From an uncultured Pelagibacteraceae bacterium (GTDB lineage: Bacteria; Pseudomonadota; Alphaproteobacteria; Pelagibacterales; Pelagibacteraceae), in assembly GCA_902540275.1 (NCBI GenBank), contig CACBMB010000005.1:1-64000 (forward strand): a stretch of DNA of 64,000 nucleotides. The letters are read 5' to 3'. The notes beneath the pieces were generated by a model. The model did not search any database. It worked only from the letters and a program-made list of their open reading frames with translations, and was not told the origin of the DNA. This document shows, in pieces, positions 1-8,781 of the stretch; position 1 is the stretch's first letter, and each line of letters begins with the position of its first letter. A program made the position numbers and the translations under genes.

Positions 1-968
1 TCATGACCACCTAGATAAGAAAATACTGAAGCAAATGTCCATGAACCAATAAATAACCACATAATCATAGCAGTTGTTTTTGCAGTAAGAAAAACTGACT
101 CTTTAAAATTTTTCCACTTTAATGTTTTATAAAAATAGGAAAGCACTAATGATCCAAAAGCACCTACCGCTGCAGCCTCAGCTGGTGTAGCAATACCAGC
201 AAGAATCGTACCTAAAACTAAAATTATTAGAGAAAACAAAGGTAAAAAAGAAACAAGAACTTCTTTCATAATAACTCCCGTTGGAGGAATTTCTTCTGCG
301 GCAGGTTTTGGAGCAATTGATGGATTTAGCCAAGCTCTAAATATTGCATATCCGATATAAAGTCCTGCTAACATCAATCCTGGAAAAATTGCAGCAGCAA
401 ATAATCTTAATGGTGATAATTGAGCGATTACAGAATATACAATCAACATAATACTTGGTGGAATTAAGATACCCAAACATCCACCAGAACAAATTATTCC
501 TGAAGCAAACTTCTTATCATAACCTGCCTTAATCATTGCTGGCCATGCAAGTAAACCCATTAAAGTAACTACTGCACCAATAATACCTGTAGCCGTTGAA
601 AATAATGCACAAGTAATCAAAGCAGCTACAGCCATTGAAGCCGGAAGTTTATGCGAAGCTAACCTAATTGCAAAAAATAATTTTGCAACAATACCAGCTC
701 TTTCGACTAAATATCCCATAAACAAAAAGAGCGGAACCGCGGTTAATACATTATTATCCATAACGGTATAAGTATTTTGAACAAAAAGTTGGAATATCCT
801 ATTATCAAAAAGATGTTCCATTTTGGTTGGATCAAAATAAGCATAATATCCAAAACCTAATCCCATGGCCATCAAAGTAAATGCTATTGGGAAGCCTAAT
901 AATACTGCGAATAAAAATATTCCCATCATCATAATCGCGACTTCAGGATTTGTTAGACTAAATAACAT
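1..968 (-). CDS. dctM: TRAP transporter large permease subunit (DctM), C-terminus cut by window edge
   Basis: Large membrane subunit of a tripartite ATP-independent periplasmic transporter, which carries organic acids across the inner membrane using the sodium gradient. About 322 residues are present, beginning MLFSLTNPEVAIMMMG. I see many hydrophobic helices and family-like stretches such as FSTATGIIGAVVTLMGLLAW, the ICSGGCLGILIPPSIMLIVY block and GTILAGIATPAEAAAVGAFG, which are hallmarks of the DctM/SiaM family. The start overlaps the end of the small permease gene by 11 bases, so the two are translationally coupled. The solute-binding protein gene is just upstream. The 3' end lies outside the window. 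Family assignment is firm; the substrate is inferred from the neighbouring hydroxyacid dehydrogenases. Confidence 0.93.
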   Translation of the reverse strand, partial: MLFSLTNPEVAIMMMGIFLFAVLLGFPIAFTLMAMGLGFGYYAYFDPTKMEHLFDNRIFQLFVQNTYTVMDNNVLTAVPLFLFMGYLVERAGIVAKLFFAIRLASHKLPASMAVAALITCALFSTATGIIGAVVTLMGLLAWPAMIKAGYDKKFASGIICSGGCLGILIPPSIMLIVYSVIAQLSPLRLFAAAIFPGLMLAGLYIGYAIFRAWLNPSIAPKPAAEEIPPTGVIMKEVLVSFLPLFSLIILVLGTILAGIATPAEAAAVGAFGSLVLSYFYKTLKWKNFKESVFLTAKTTAMIMWLFIGSWTFASVFSYLGGH

Positions 969-1551
969 CTTCTTTATTTCCTTGTTGTGAAGTTCTCATT
1001 AACACTTTCTCCGTTTCCTCAGCATCACGCTCTGTACCTCTTTCAGGCCAACTCCCAGTTTGTATACAAATTATACATCTAAATACTTCTCCAATACCTT
1101 GGAGAGTTAGAAGACTACCAGATAATGGTATTAAGGATTTCGCCATGTAAATTTGAATTTGTGCTGGGCTATTCCAACTAGTTTCTTTTATTTTCCAGGC
1201 TAGAGCTGCATATTCGTAACCATAAAATGCTAATGCAAGAACACCAGGAAAAAAGAAAATAAAATATAAAATAACATCTATCCAAGCTTGTGTTCTTTGA
1301 GAAAATAATCTGTAAATTACATCTCCTCTTACATGTGCTTCGGTGCATAAAGTATATGCTCCAGCCATCATGAAGATCGCGCCGTACATCTGAAGACTAA
1401 AATCAAAATTCCATAACGTAGGTGCATTCAAAGCGTATGCCATGAAAACTTCATAGCAAGTTCCACCCATTAAAATGACAATACACCATGAAAAAGCTTT
1501 ACCCATTGAGACACTTAAACGATCAGCAAATTTTATGTAAGATCTCATCAT
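958..1551 (-). CDS. dctQ: TRAP transporter small permease subunit (DctQ)
   Basis: Small membrane subunit of the TRAP transporter, 197 residues, with four predicted membrane helices (roughly residues 15-38, 50-68, 88-110 and 133-155). The stretch YGAIFMMAGAYTLCTEAHVRGDVIYRL matches the conserved DctQ region in which an H-V-R-x-D-x motif follows the second helix. Two adjacent ATG codons could start it; I use the first. It sits between the binding-protein gene and the large permease gene, overlapping the latter. A GC-rich hairpin precedes it, so expression may be lower than that of the binding protein. The C-terminal 25 residues are charged and probably cytoplasmic. Confidence 0.9.
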   Translation of the reverse strand: MMRSYIKFADRLSVSMGKAFSWCIVILMGGTCYEVFMAYALNAPTLWNFDFSLQMYGAIFMMAGAYTLCTEAHVRGDVIYRLFSQRTQAWIDVILYFIFFFPGVLALAFYGYEYAALAWKIKETSWNSPAQIQIYMAKSLIPLSGSLLTLQGIGEVFRCIICIQTGSWPERGTERDAEETEKVLMRTSQQGNKEDVI

Positions 1552-1593
1552 AGATATAAACTTTTATTGAATTGTTCTAAAATAATCAAATAA

Positions 1594-1615
1594 AAAGGGG
1601 GCCGAGGCCCCCTTT
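1594..1615 (-). terminator. GC-rich hairpin between dctP and dctQ (terminator or attenuator)
   Basis: Read on the minus strand this is AAAGGGGGC, a four-base loop, then GCCCCCTTT followed by further T residues (TTTTTATTT). It is a strong stem in an otherwise very AT-rich gap between the binding-protein gene and the permease genes. Stem-loops at this position in transporter operons commonly cause partial termination or protect the upstream message, so that binding protein is made in excess. The structure is seen directly; the role is inferred. Confidence 0.75.
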
Positions 1616-1636
1616 AAAAAATGTATCAAAAGTTAA

Positions 1637-2791
1637 TTATAACTTAACTTTTCCAATTGGACCAAACTCATTTTCATATGCAAGTTTGTAATTAGGCTGA
1701 TTCATCAGCAAGTATTTCATTACTCTCTTCGCATATGCTTTCTGAGAATCAACAATTTTCTTAAAGAAAGGATCTTTCTTATTGAAATCACCGATTACTT
1801 TATCCCAACCTTTTAATTGTTGAGCTAAAATTTCATCAGAAGTTTGATACACATTTACTTTATGCTCATTCATCAACTTAGCTAAGTCAGCTGAGTATCT
1901 TACTAAAGCTTTAAAGTAGTTATCACTGTTTGCAGCATAAGCAGCATTTTTCAATATTGCTTGGTGCGCTGGTGATAAACTATTAAATGTTTTTTTGTTA
2001 ACTGGTATTTCAAACATCTCTTGAGATTGGTGAAAACTTCCTAAGTGATAATGCTTAGAAACGTCTTGCATACCAAATTGAGAGTCTGAAGTTGGGTTGT
2101 TAAACTCAGCAGCTTCAATCAAACCAGTTTTCATAGCTGGCTGAATTTCACCACCTGGTAATTGTCTAACTACCATTCCCATTGCAGTTAAAACGTTAGT
2201 CGCTAGACCAACTGTTCTGTACTTCATACCTTTAACATCAGACACTTTAGTTACGTTCTTTTTGAACCAACCAAAAGGCTGAGCTGGCATTGGCATATGG
2301 AAAAATCCAACATAATCAAAACCTACTTTTGCAAGAGTTTCGTCATATAATTTTCTTCCTCCGCCATACTCCATCCATCCCATAACTTCTTGAGATGACA
2401 TACCATATGAAGGACCAGTTCCAAATAATGATGCAGCAGGATTTTTACCATACCAATATGCTGTCACCCAGTGACCCATATCTACTACACCAGAACTTAC
2501 TGCTTGTCCGATTTCTGAAGTCTTTACAACTGCACCAACCGGTTGAAGATCAATCTGAAGAGAACCTCCAGACATTTCTTTAACCATGTTGCAATAGTCT
2601 CCAGCCATTTCAAAAAAGATGTTTGCTCCACTTGGCCATGCAGCTTGCATCTTTAATGTTGTTGCAGCATTTGCCTTAACATAAGGCATTGCAACAGCGG
2701 CTGCAGCTAAAGCACCAGTCTTAGCAGCAGTTTTAAAGAACTTACGTCTTGAAGATGTCTTCACCTTCAATGATTTATTTTCTTTAGTCAT
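1637..2791 (-). CDS. dctP: TRAP transporter solute-binding protein (DctP/TakP-like), Tat-exported
   Basis: Periplasmic receptor of the TRAP system, 384 residues. The N-terminus carries a twin-arginine signal (SSRRKFFK, Arg15-Arg16), a hydrophobic stretch and a likely cleavage site after about Ala42. The mature protein has the DctP fold signatures: an internal SxxVKGMKYRTVG-like segment with Arg192, expected to bind the substrate carboxylate, and EAAEFNNPTSD near residue 230. Length and sequence resemble the subgroup containing TakP and the Thermus lactate-binding protein, which bind 2-oxo acids or lactate. That fits the upstream hydroxyacid dehydrogenases. A good ribosome site (AGGAG) precedes the ATG. 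Codon use is less A-rich than in neighbours, suggesting high expression. Exact substrate is not proven. Confidence 0.92.
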   Translation of the reverse strand: MTKENKSLKVKTSSRRKFFKTAAKTGALAAAAVAMPYVKANAATTLKMQAAWPSGANIFFEMAGDYCNMVKEMSGGSLQIDLQPVGAVVKTSEIGQAVSSGVVDMGHWVTAYWYGKNPAASLFGTGPSYGMSSQEVMGWMEYGGGRKLYDETLAKVGFDYVGFFHMPMPAQPFGWFKKNVTKVSDVKGMKYRTVGLATNVLTAMGMVVRQLPGGEIQPAMKTGLIEAAEFNNPTSDSQFGMQDVSKHYHLGSFHQSQEMFEIPVNKKTFNSLSPAHQAILKNAAYAANSDNYFKALVRYSADLAKLMNEHKVNVYQTSDEILAQQLKGWDKVIGDFNKKDPFFKKIVDSQKAYAKRVMKYLLMNQPNYKLAYENEFGPIGKVKL

Positions 2792-2910
2792 TATTACTCC
2801 TATTAAAGTTAATTAACTCAAATAATTAAAGCATAGATTCAAATTAGAGTCTTTCTAAAAAAAAACTCATATGTCGCAGAAATATAATTTTTTTACAATC
2901 TGAAGTAGAA

Positions 2911-3864
2911 TTAATTCACTTTATTTTTACAATTTCCAGTTTTAAAAAACTCATCGATGTTATCAATTGCCAAGTTAGCCATCGCAATTCTGGTATCTTT
3001 GGTTGCACTTCCTAGATGAGGTAAAATGAAAGCAGACTTAATTTTAAGATATCCTGGATTTAAATTTGGTTCATTTTTATAAACATCTAAACCGACCGCA
3101 TAAATCTTTCTTCTATTTAATGCATCTATTAACGCTTCATCATCAACAATATCACCTCTAGCAACATTTGTTATTACTGCACCTTTTGGAAAATATTCAA
3201 CTGTTTCTTTATTAATCATATTTTCTGTTTCTTTTGTTGCTGGACAGCAAATAGATAAAACATCGGAAACTGAAAAAAGACTTTTTACATCTTTATGGTA
3301 AATAGCTCCAAGTTCTTTTTCATCACTTAATTTTGACCGATTATGATAGTGAATTATCATCCCAAGTGACCTTGCTATTTTTGCAATTTTTTGACCTATT
3401 CTTCCCATCCCTAAAATTCCCAATCTAGTTCCTGTTAATTGTTTTCCAATTAAATAGTCTGCTGACCATTTCCAACCACCTTCTCTAGCAGACTCAATCC
3501 CTTCGGCTGCTCTTCTACATGCGCCCAAAATTAATAATACTCCAATTTCAGCTGTTGCATCTGATAAAACTTCAGGAGTATTTGTTACAACGATGCCTCT
3601 TTTTTTTGCAGCTTCTAAATCGATATTTCCAAAACCTACTGCAAAATTAGAAATTATTTTTACAGTATCTGGAAGCTTATTAATCGTATCTTGATCCATT
3701 TTGTCTGTAAGTGATGACAAAATTCCATCACAATCTTTAGACATTTCAATTACTTTTGATTGCGAATATAATTCATCATTTGAATTAAAAATTGGATCAA
3801 AAGTTTTTGAGGCTTTATCTTCACTTTCTTTAATTAATTTTCTTGTAATCAAAATTTTTTTCAT
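2911..3864 (-). CDS. D-isomer-specific 2-hydroxyacid dehydrogenase (glyoxylate/hydroxypyruvate reductase type)
   Basis: NAD(P)-dependent enzyme interconverting 2-oxo acids and D-2-hydroxy acids; 317 residues, normal family length. The Rossmann motif GILGMGRIG lies at 149-157, and the catalytic set is visible as Arg236 (NVARGDIV), Glu265 (NEP) and His283 (PHLGSAT). The RGDIVDDEAL and LPHLGSAT blocks resemble glyoxylate/hydroxypyruvate reductases more than phosphoglycerate dehydrogenases, and there is no ACT domain. It is 16 bases from the GlcD-like oxidase gene and upstream of the TRAP genes, so it probably acts on glyoxylate, hydroxypyruvate or a similar 2-oxo acid taken up or produced by this cluster. 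The exact substrate cannot be read from the sequence. Confidence 0.88.
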   Translation of the reverse strand: MKKILITRKLIKESEDKASKTFDPIFNSNDELYSQSKVIEMSKDCDGILSSLTDKMDQDTINKLPDTVKIISNFAVGFGNIDLEAAKKRGIVVTNTPEVLSDATAEIGVLLILGACRRAAEGIESAREGGWKWSADYLIGKQLTGTRLGILGMGRIGQKIAKIARSLGMIIHYHNRSKLSDEKELGAIYHKDVKSLFSVSDVLSICCPATKETENMINKETVEYFPKGAVITNVARGDIVDDEALIDALNRRKIYAVGLDVYKNEPNLNPGYLKIKSAFILPHLGSATKDTRIAMANLAIDNIDEFFKTGNCKNKVN

Positions 3865-3880
3865 AAATATTTATAGATTA

Positions 3881-5254
3881 TTAGTTTAGATCAAATATCT
3901 TACCTGGATTCATTATATTGTTTGGATCTAATGTTCTTTTAATTGATTTCATTACGGGAATATTATCAGGATGTTGCTTTAGTAAATACTCTTTTTTATG
4001 AAGTCCAACACCATGCTCGCCAGTGATAGTTCCATTAAGCTCTAGTGATTTTTTTATTAGTGTATCATTAAAAGCTCTAATTTTTTTGTAACTTTCTTTA
4101 TTTTCTGGATCGAAAGGTAAAATCACATGAAAATTCCCGTCACCCATATGACCTACCATTGGAGCTCTAACTTCAAATTTTTTTGCTTGTTCTTCCGCAA
4201 ATTTTACACACTCTGTGATCTTTGAGATAGGAACGCATACATCTGTTGAATATACTCTACCATTGTTAATTAGAGCCTTGACTGAATAATATACATCCCA
4301 CCTTGCCTTCCAAATTTTATTTCTCTCCTCTAAATCTTTGGCCCACTTAAATGAGCTACCCTTGTTGTCTTTTGATATTTCCTCTACAATTTTAATATTT
4401 TCATTATTAGAAATTTCAGATCCGTGAAATTCAAAAAACAAAGTAGGTACTGCCTGAATATCTTTTAGTTTAGAATAATTTATACTAATCCCCATTTGTT
4501 CTTTATTAAGCATCTCAATCCTTGCTATTGGGACACCATACTGAATAACTTGTTGAGCCGTCATAACAGCATCCTCTAAAGAAGGAAAATGGCAAACAGC
4601 ACTCATTATGCTTTCTGGTATTGGGGATAACCTTAAATGAACTTCAGTGATAACACCTAAAGTTCCTTCTGATCCAATAAATAGATTTGTTAAATTATAG
4701 CCTGCAGATGTTTTTTTAGTTCTACCACCAGTTTTTATAATATCGCCGTTAGGCAAAACTACTGTAAGACCTGAAATAACCGTTTTCATAGTCCCATATT
4801 TTACAGCCATTGTACCTGACGCTGAAGTCGAGGCCATTCCACCTAGAGCAGCATTGGCTCCTGGATCAATTGGAAAAAAAACTCCATCCTCTCTTAAAAA
4901 CTCATTCAATTGTTCTCTTGTGACACAAGCTTGAACTCTACAATCAAAATCCTCAATATTAACACTTAAAATTTTATTCATCTTCTCCAAACAAATAGTT
5001 ATACCATTCTCATTACCGACAACATTTCCTTCCAAAGAAGTTCCTGTTCCAAATGGAACAACAGGTATTTTATGGTCATTACATAATTTAAGTATTTTTG
5101 AAACTTCTTCATTGGTCTCTGGAAAAACTACTGCCTGAGATAAAATTGGATCATAAGTATCTTCTCCTCTTGCATAATTAGCTCTAGAAGATTCAGAGGT
5201 AGAAAATCTTCCATTAAGCAATTTTTTTAATTCTACTTGGACTTGTTCGTTCAT
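3881..5254 (-). CDS. FAD-linked oxidase, GlcD/D-lactate dehydrogenase family
   Basis: 457-residue flavoprotein of the glycolate oxidase GlcD / D-lactate dehydrogenase (LDHD) group, which oxidises D-2-hydroxy acids and passes electrons to the respiratory chain or a cytochrome. The PCMH-type FAD-binding domain is at the N-terminus, with PFGTGTSLEG at 67-76, a DPGANAALGGM region near 130-140 and GSEGTLGVITE near 194-204. The C-terminal domain has HMGDGNFH and GEHGVGLHKK, the latter a signature of the family. It stands alone without GlcE or GlcF, which favours the single-subunit LDHD/Dld2-like type. The hydroxyacid dehydrogenase and aminotransferase genes flank it in the same direction. Confidence 0.88.
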   Translation of the reverse strand: MNEQVQVELKKLLNGRFSTSESSRANYARGEDTYDPILSQAVVFPETNEEVSKILKLCNDHKIPVVPFGTGTSLEGNVVGNENGITICLEKMNKILSVNIEDFDCRVQACVTREQLNEFLREDGVFFPIDPGANAALGGMASTSASGTMAVKYGTMKTVISGLTVVLPNGDIIKTGGRTKKTSAGYNLTNLFIGSEGTLGVITEVHLRLSPIPESIMSAVCHFPSLEDAVMTAQQVIQYGVPIARIEMLNKEQMGISINYSKLKDIQAVPTLFFEFHGSEISNNENIKIVEEISKDNKGSSFKWAKDLEERNKIWKARWDVYYSVKALINNGRVYSTDVCVPISKITECVKFAEEQAKKFEVRAPMVGHMGDGNFHVILPFDPENKESYKKIRAFNDTLIKKSLELNGTITGEHGVGLHKKEYLLKQHPDNIPVMKSIKRTLDPNNIMNPGKIFDLN

Positions 5255-5292
5255 ATTTTAAATATTATAAAAGAATTAGAAAAAAATAAATC

Positions 5293-6459
5293 TTATTTAC
5301 TAAGCATTTTCTTTATATTTTCTAGTGCTTGAGATATATTATCTCTAGAAGCAGCAAAACTAAATCTAACGTAATTTTGGCAAGTTTCACCAAAAGCTGA
5401 ACCTGGTACAATTGCTACCCCAGCTTCATGCATCGCCTTCCTTGCAAATTCTGCGCCATTCATTCCAGTCCCAATTACTTTTGGAAAAGCATAAAAGGCT
5501 CCTCCTGGTAAACTACATTCTACACCTGGTAAATCATTTAAACCTTTATGAATTAAATCTCTTCGTTGAGTAAATTTTTCCATCATCTCATCAATTGAGT
5601 CGTCTGGTCCATCTAATGCTGCTATACCAGCAAATTGAGCTGCAGCATTTACACAAGAAACACTGTTAATTAATAATTTATTTACATGCTCGATTAAATG
5701 TTGTGGCCAAAAACTCCAACCAAGTCTCCATCCTGTCATTGAATAAGCTTTACTCCATCCCTCTAATACAATTAATCTTTCTCTCAATTCTGGATAATGG
5801 AAAAATGAAGGCATTTCTTTACCATCAAAAATTTGTCTACTATAAATTTCGTCACTTAATATTGTTACATGAGGATGTTTTTTCAGACCATCAGCTAAAA
5901 AATCTATATCTCTTTTCTCTACAAAGCTTCCTGTTGGATTGTTCGGATTAATTAAAATTAATAATCGTGTCTTGTCTGTAATTAAAGATAAAATTTTATC
6001 AGGATTAAATTTTAGATCTTTATCTTCTGTTAAATCATACGGAACAGATTTTGAACCTGTATAATTAATCATCGACTCATAAATTGGAAAAGCAGGTGTG
6101 GGGTGTATAATTTCTGCACCTGGCTCACCAAAACATTGTATGGCATAATGCATTGTTGGCTTTCCACCTGGCATAATAAGAATTCTTTCTGCGTCAACAT
6201 CAACGCTATAACGTTTTTTTATCCACCTAGTTACTGCTTGACGGCATTCTGGAATACCATTTGACATAACATATCCGTGATGTCCGTCGTCTAGTGCTTT
6301 TTTAGCTGCTTCAACTACATGTTTTGGAGTTTTAAAATCTGGCTGTCCCAATCCCAAGTGTATCATAGGTTTTCCTTGAGCTTCTAATTTTTTTGCTTCA
6401 GCAAGAACCGTAAATGCAGACTCAGTTCCTAATCTTTCTAAACTTTTAGCTAGTTTCAT
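5293..6459 (-). CDS. Pyridoxal-phosphate aminotransferase, class I/II (AspC-like)
   Basis: 388 residues, fold-type I aminotransferase that moves an amino group between an amino acid and a 2-oxo acid. PLP-binding residues are evident: Asn174 in NPNNPTG, Asp203 and Tyr206 in SDEIY, Lys237 in EGWSKAYSMTGWRLGW (Schiff-base lysine), and Arg365 in YVRFSFA, which grips the substrate carboxylate. It belongs to the aspartate/alanine-type group, but the donor is unknown. Its place between the FAD oxidase and the FMN dehydrogenases suggests it converts a 2-oxo acid produced by them (pyruvate, glyoxylate or similar) to an amino acid, or the reverse. That pathway is inferred from context. Confidence 0.87.
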   Translation of the reverse strand: MKLAKSLERLGTESAFTVLAEAKKLEAQGKPMIHLGLGQPDFKTPKHVVEAAKKALDDGHHGYVMSNGIPECRQAVTRWIKKRYSVDVDAERILIMPGGKPTMHYAIQCFGEPGAEIIHPTPAFPIYESMINYTGSKSVPYDLTEDKDLKFNPDKILSLITDKTRLLILINPNNPTGSFVEKRDIDFLADGLKKHPHVTILSDEIYSRQIFDGKEMPSFFHYPELRERLIVLEGWSKAYSMTGWRLGWSFWPQHLIEHVNKLLINSVSCVNAAAQFAGIAALDGPDDSIDEMMEKFTQRRDLIHKGLNDLPGVECSLPGGAFYAFPKVIGTGMNGAEFARKAMHEAGVAIVPGSAFGETCQNYVRFSFAASRDNISQALENIKKMLSK

Positions 6460-6469
6460 ATTTTCCCCA

Positions 6470-7621
6470 CTATTTTCTATAGATTAATTTTGAACTATTC
6501 AACTCTTTTAAGCTCTTACACCCCATTAAAACCATATTTCTGTTAATCTCTTCGTGCATATTTTTAAGTAAATATTCAACACCTTGTTGTCCTCCTGCGG
6601 CTAAAGAGAACAAAAAAATTTTACCAAAACTACAAGCTTTTGCACCAGCTGCGATGGCTTTTAATACGTGAGTCCCTCTTCTTATACCTCCATCTAAAAT
6701 GATCTCTAATTTATCCCCTACAGCATCAGAAATTGCTTTTACCTGATCAAATGGCGATCTTGATCCATCAAGTTGTCTTCCTCCATGATTTGAAATCATT
6801 ATCGCAGTACAACCAATATCTATGGCTCTTTTTGCATCGTCAACACTCATGACCCCTTTTAACGCAAATGGCGCATTCCACTTCTTTACACAATACTCAG
6901 CATCTTTCCAATTCATAGCTGGATCATACTGCTCATTGATATAATCAATGACTGACTTAGCTATATTTGTACCCTTATCAGTTTTTGTAGCAACGTTTGC
7001 TAATTTAAATTTTCCATGTGTTAAATAATTAAAAACCCAACTTGGATGAAACGCAAAACTCATTAAACTATTTAGAGTTAATTTTGGAGGTGTTGTAAAT
7101 CCTGTTCGATGATCTCTTTCTCTATTACCAGCAACTAATGTATCCACGGTCAAACACATTCCATCAAAACCTGATCTTCTACATCTGTCAATTAAATCAT
7201 CAGTGATAGATTTATCTTTGTGGACATAGAGTTGAAATAATTTTGGTCCACCTGAAATATTTGAAATTTCCTCGATAGTGTTGTTTGCCATTGTAGACAT
7301 ACTATAAAATGTTCCAAATTTATCAGCTGCTCTTGCAGAAGCCTTATCCCCATCGTGATGATAAAGTCTTTGCATAGCACACGGAGATAAAAAAATTGGC
7401 ATATTAATTTTTTTTCCAAAAATTGTTGTTGATAGATCAGGTTTTCCAACACTTGCAAGTATATTTGGAACTAAATCACAATCATCAAATGACTTTGTAT
7501 TTCTCTTAAGTGTAATTTCATCATCAGCACCACCATCAATATAATGGAAAATTGGTGATGGCAGTTTTTTTTTTGCTAGATTTCTAAAATCTTCAAAATT
7601 ATAACAATCTTTTAATTTCAC
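6470..7621 (-). CDS. FMN-dependent L-2-hydroxyacid (L-lactate) dehydrogenase, paralog 1
   Basis: 383-residue member of the FMN-dependent alpha-hydroxyacid dehydrogenase family (LldD, glycolate oxidase, mandelate dehydrogenase). Visible active-site elements are Tyr27 in HYIDGGADDE, Tyr132 in QLYVHKD, Arg167 in GNRERD, Lys255 in ALKGV, His279 and Arg282 in SNHGGRQ, and the FMN-phosphate loop DGGIRRGT beginning at Asp310. The start is GTG and shares one base with the stop of the upstream paralog (TAGTG), so the pair is translationally coupled. L-lactate is the likeliest substrate because of the LldD-like sequence and the TakP-type transporter nearby, but glycolate cannot be excluded. Confidence 0.9.
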   Translation of the reverse strand: MKLKDCYNFEDFRNLAKKKLPSPIFHYIDGGADDEITLKRNTKSFDDCDLVPNILASVGKPDLSTTIFGKKINMPIFLSPCAMQRLYHHDGDKASARAADKFGTFYSMSTMANNTIEEISNISGGPKLFQLYVHKDKSITDDLIDRCRRSGFDGMCLTVDTLVAGNRERDHRTGFTTPPKLTLNSLMSFAFHPSWVFNYLTHGKFKLANVATKTDKGTNIAKSVIDYINEQYDPAMNWKDAEYCVKKWNAPFALKGVMSVDDAKRAIDIGCTAIMISNHGGRQLDGSRSPFDQVKAISDAVGDKLEIILDGGIRRGTHVLKAIAAGAKACSFGKIFLFSLAAGGQQGVEYLLKNMHEEINRNMVLMGCKSLKELNSSKLIYRK

Positions 7622-8772
7622 TATTTTCTGAATCTTAAATTGTCTCTATTTAAATCTGATATTTTTGTACAACCCATTAGCTTCATATCTCTAACAAGTT
7701 CCGTCTTATACAATTCCAAAGCTCTTTCTACACCAGCTTGTCCAGCTGCAGCTAGAGCATATAGGTAAAGTCTTCCACCTGCGCAAGCTTTTGCGCCTAG
7801 TGATAATGCTTTGAGCATGTGGGTGCCTCTTTGAAAACCCCCTTCACATATAACATCTAACTTATCCCCAACAGCATCTACTATCTCTGCTAATTGATCA
7901 AAGGGAGATCTGGAACCGTCAAGTTGTCTTCCGCCATGATTTGAAACCATTATACCTGTACATCCAATATCCACTGCTTTTTTTGCATCCTCAACACTCA
8001 TAACTCCTTTTAGAGCAAAATGACCTCCCCATTGAGAACAAAGTTTTTCAGCATCTTTCCAATTCATTGATTGATCCAACATTGTTGAAAAATAATTTCC
8101 AATTGATGTATTAGTGCTTGTACCCTCTTTTACATAATCTTGAAGGTGAGGCAGTTCAAACTTTCCTTTAGTAAGATAATTTATCCCCCACATAGGTTTT
8201 ACTGCAAAGCTAAATAAACTAGATAATGTAAGTTTTGGTGGTGAGGTAAAGCCTGTTCTCAAATCTCTCTCTCGATTTCCTCCAGTGATAGTATCAACTG
8301 TTAAAGCCATTACGTCAAATTTTGCTGCTTTTGCTCTTTCCAAACATGAATCGTTCAAGCCTCTATCTTTATGAAAATAAAACTGAAACATTTTTGGAGT
8401 ATCAATCATCGAAGATATTTCTTCAACACTTACAGTAGCTAAGGCTGAAACACCAAACATAGTATTAAATTTTTGTGCAGCTTTACCAACAGCTCTTTCT
8501 CCATCATAATGGAAAAGTCTTTGCAATGCTGTAGGTGAGCAGTAAAAAGGTAAATCTAATTTCTTTCCAAAAATTGTGGTTGATAAATCTACATTTTCAA
8601 CTCCTCTCAATACATTTGGAACCAAATCAACATCATTAAATGCACTCGTATTTCTATTGTAAGTTATTTCATCATCAGCGGCACCGTCGATGTAATGAAA
8701 AATTGGAGAAGGCAATTTTTTTTCTGCCAATTTTCTGAAATCATTAAAATTATGACAATCTTTTAAATTCAC
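7621..8772 (-). CDS. FMN-dependent L-2-hydroxyacid (L-lactate) dehydrogenase, paralog 2
   Basis: Second copy of the same family, also 383 residues and colinear with its neighbour throughout (identical block KKLPSPIFHYIDG near residue 20, and SNHGGRQLDGSRSPFDQ). Catalytic His279 and Arg282 and Lys255 are kept. The FMN-phosphate loop differs: EGGFQRGT with Glu310 and Gln314 where paralog 1 has Asp310 and Arg314. The pair therefore arose by tandem duplication followed by divergence, perhaps toward different hydroxyacids or toward a heteromer. The start codon is GTG. It is the first of the minus-strand hydroxyacid module and lies just after the PagL-like gene. Confidence 0.88.
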   Translation of the reverse strand: MNLKDCHNFNDFRKLAEKKLPSPIFHYIDGAADDEITYNRNTSAFNDVDLVPNVLRGVENVDLSTTIFGKKLDLPFYCSPTALQRLFHYDGERAVGKAAQKFNTMFGVSALATVSVEEISSMIDTPKMFQFYFHKDRGLNDSCLERAKAAKFDVMALTVDTITGGNRERDLRTGFTSPPKLTLSSLFSFAVKPMWGINYLTKGKFELPHLQDYVKEGTSTNTSIGNYFSTMLDQSMNWKDAEKLCSQWGGHFALKGVMSVEDAKKAVDIGCTGIMVSNHGGRQLDGSRSPFDQLAEIVDAVGDKLDVICEGGFQRGTHMLKALSLGAKACAGGRLYLYALAAAGQAGVERALELYKTELVRDMKLMGCTKISDLNRDNLRFRK

Positions 8773-8781
8773 AGGATTATT

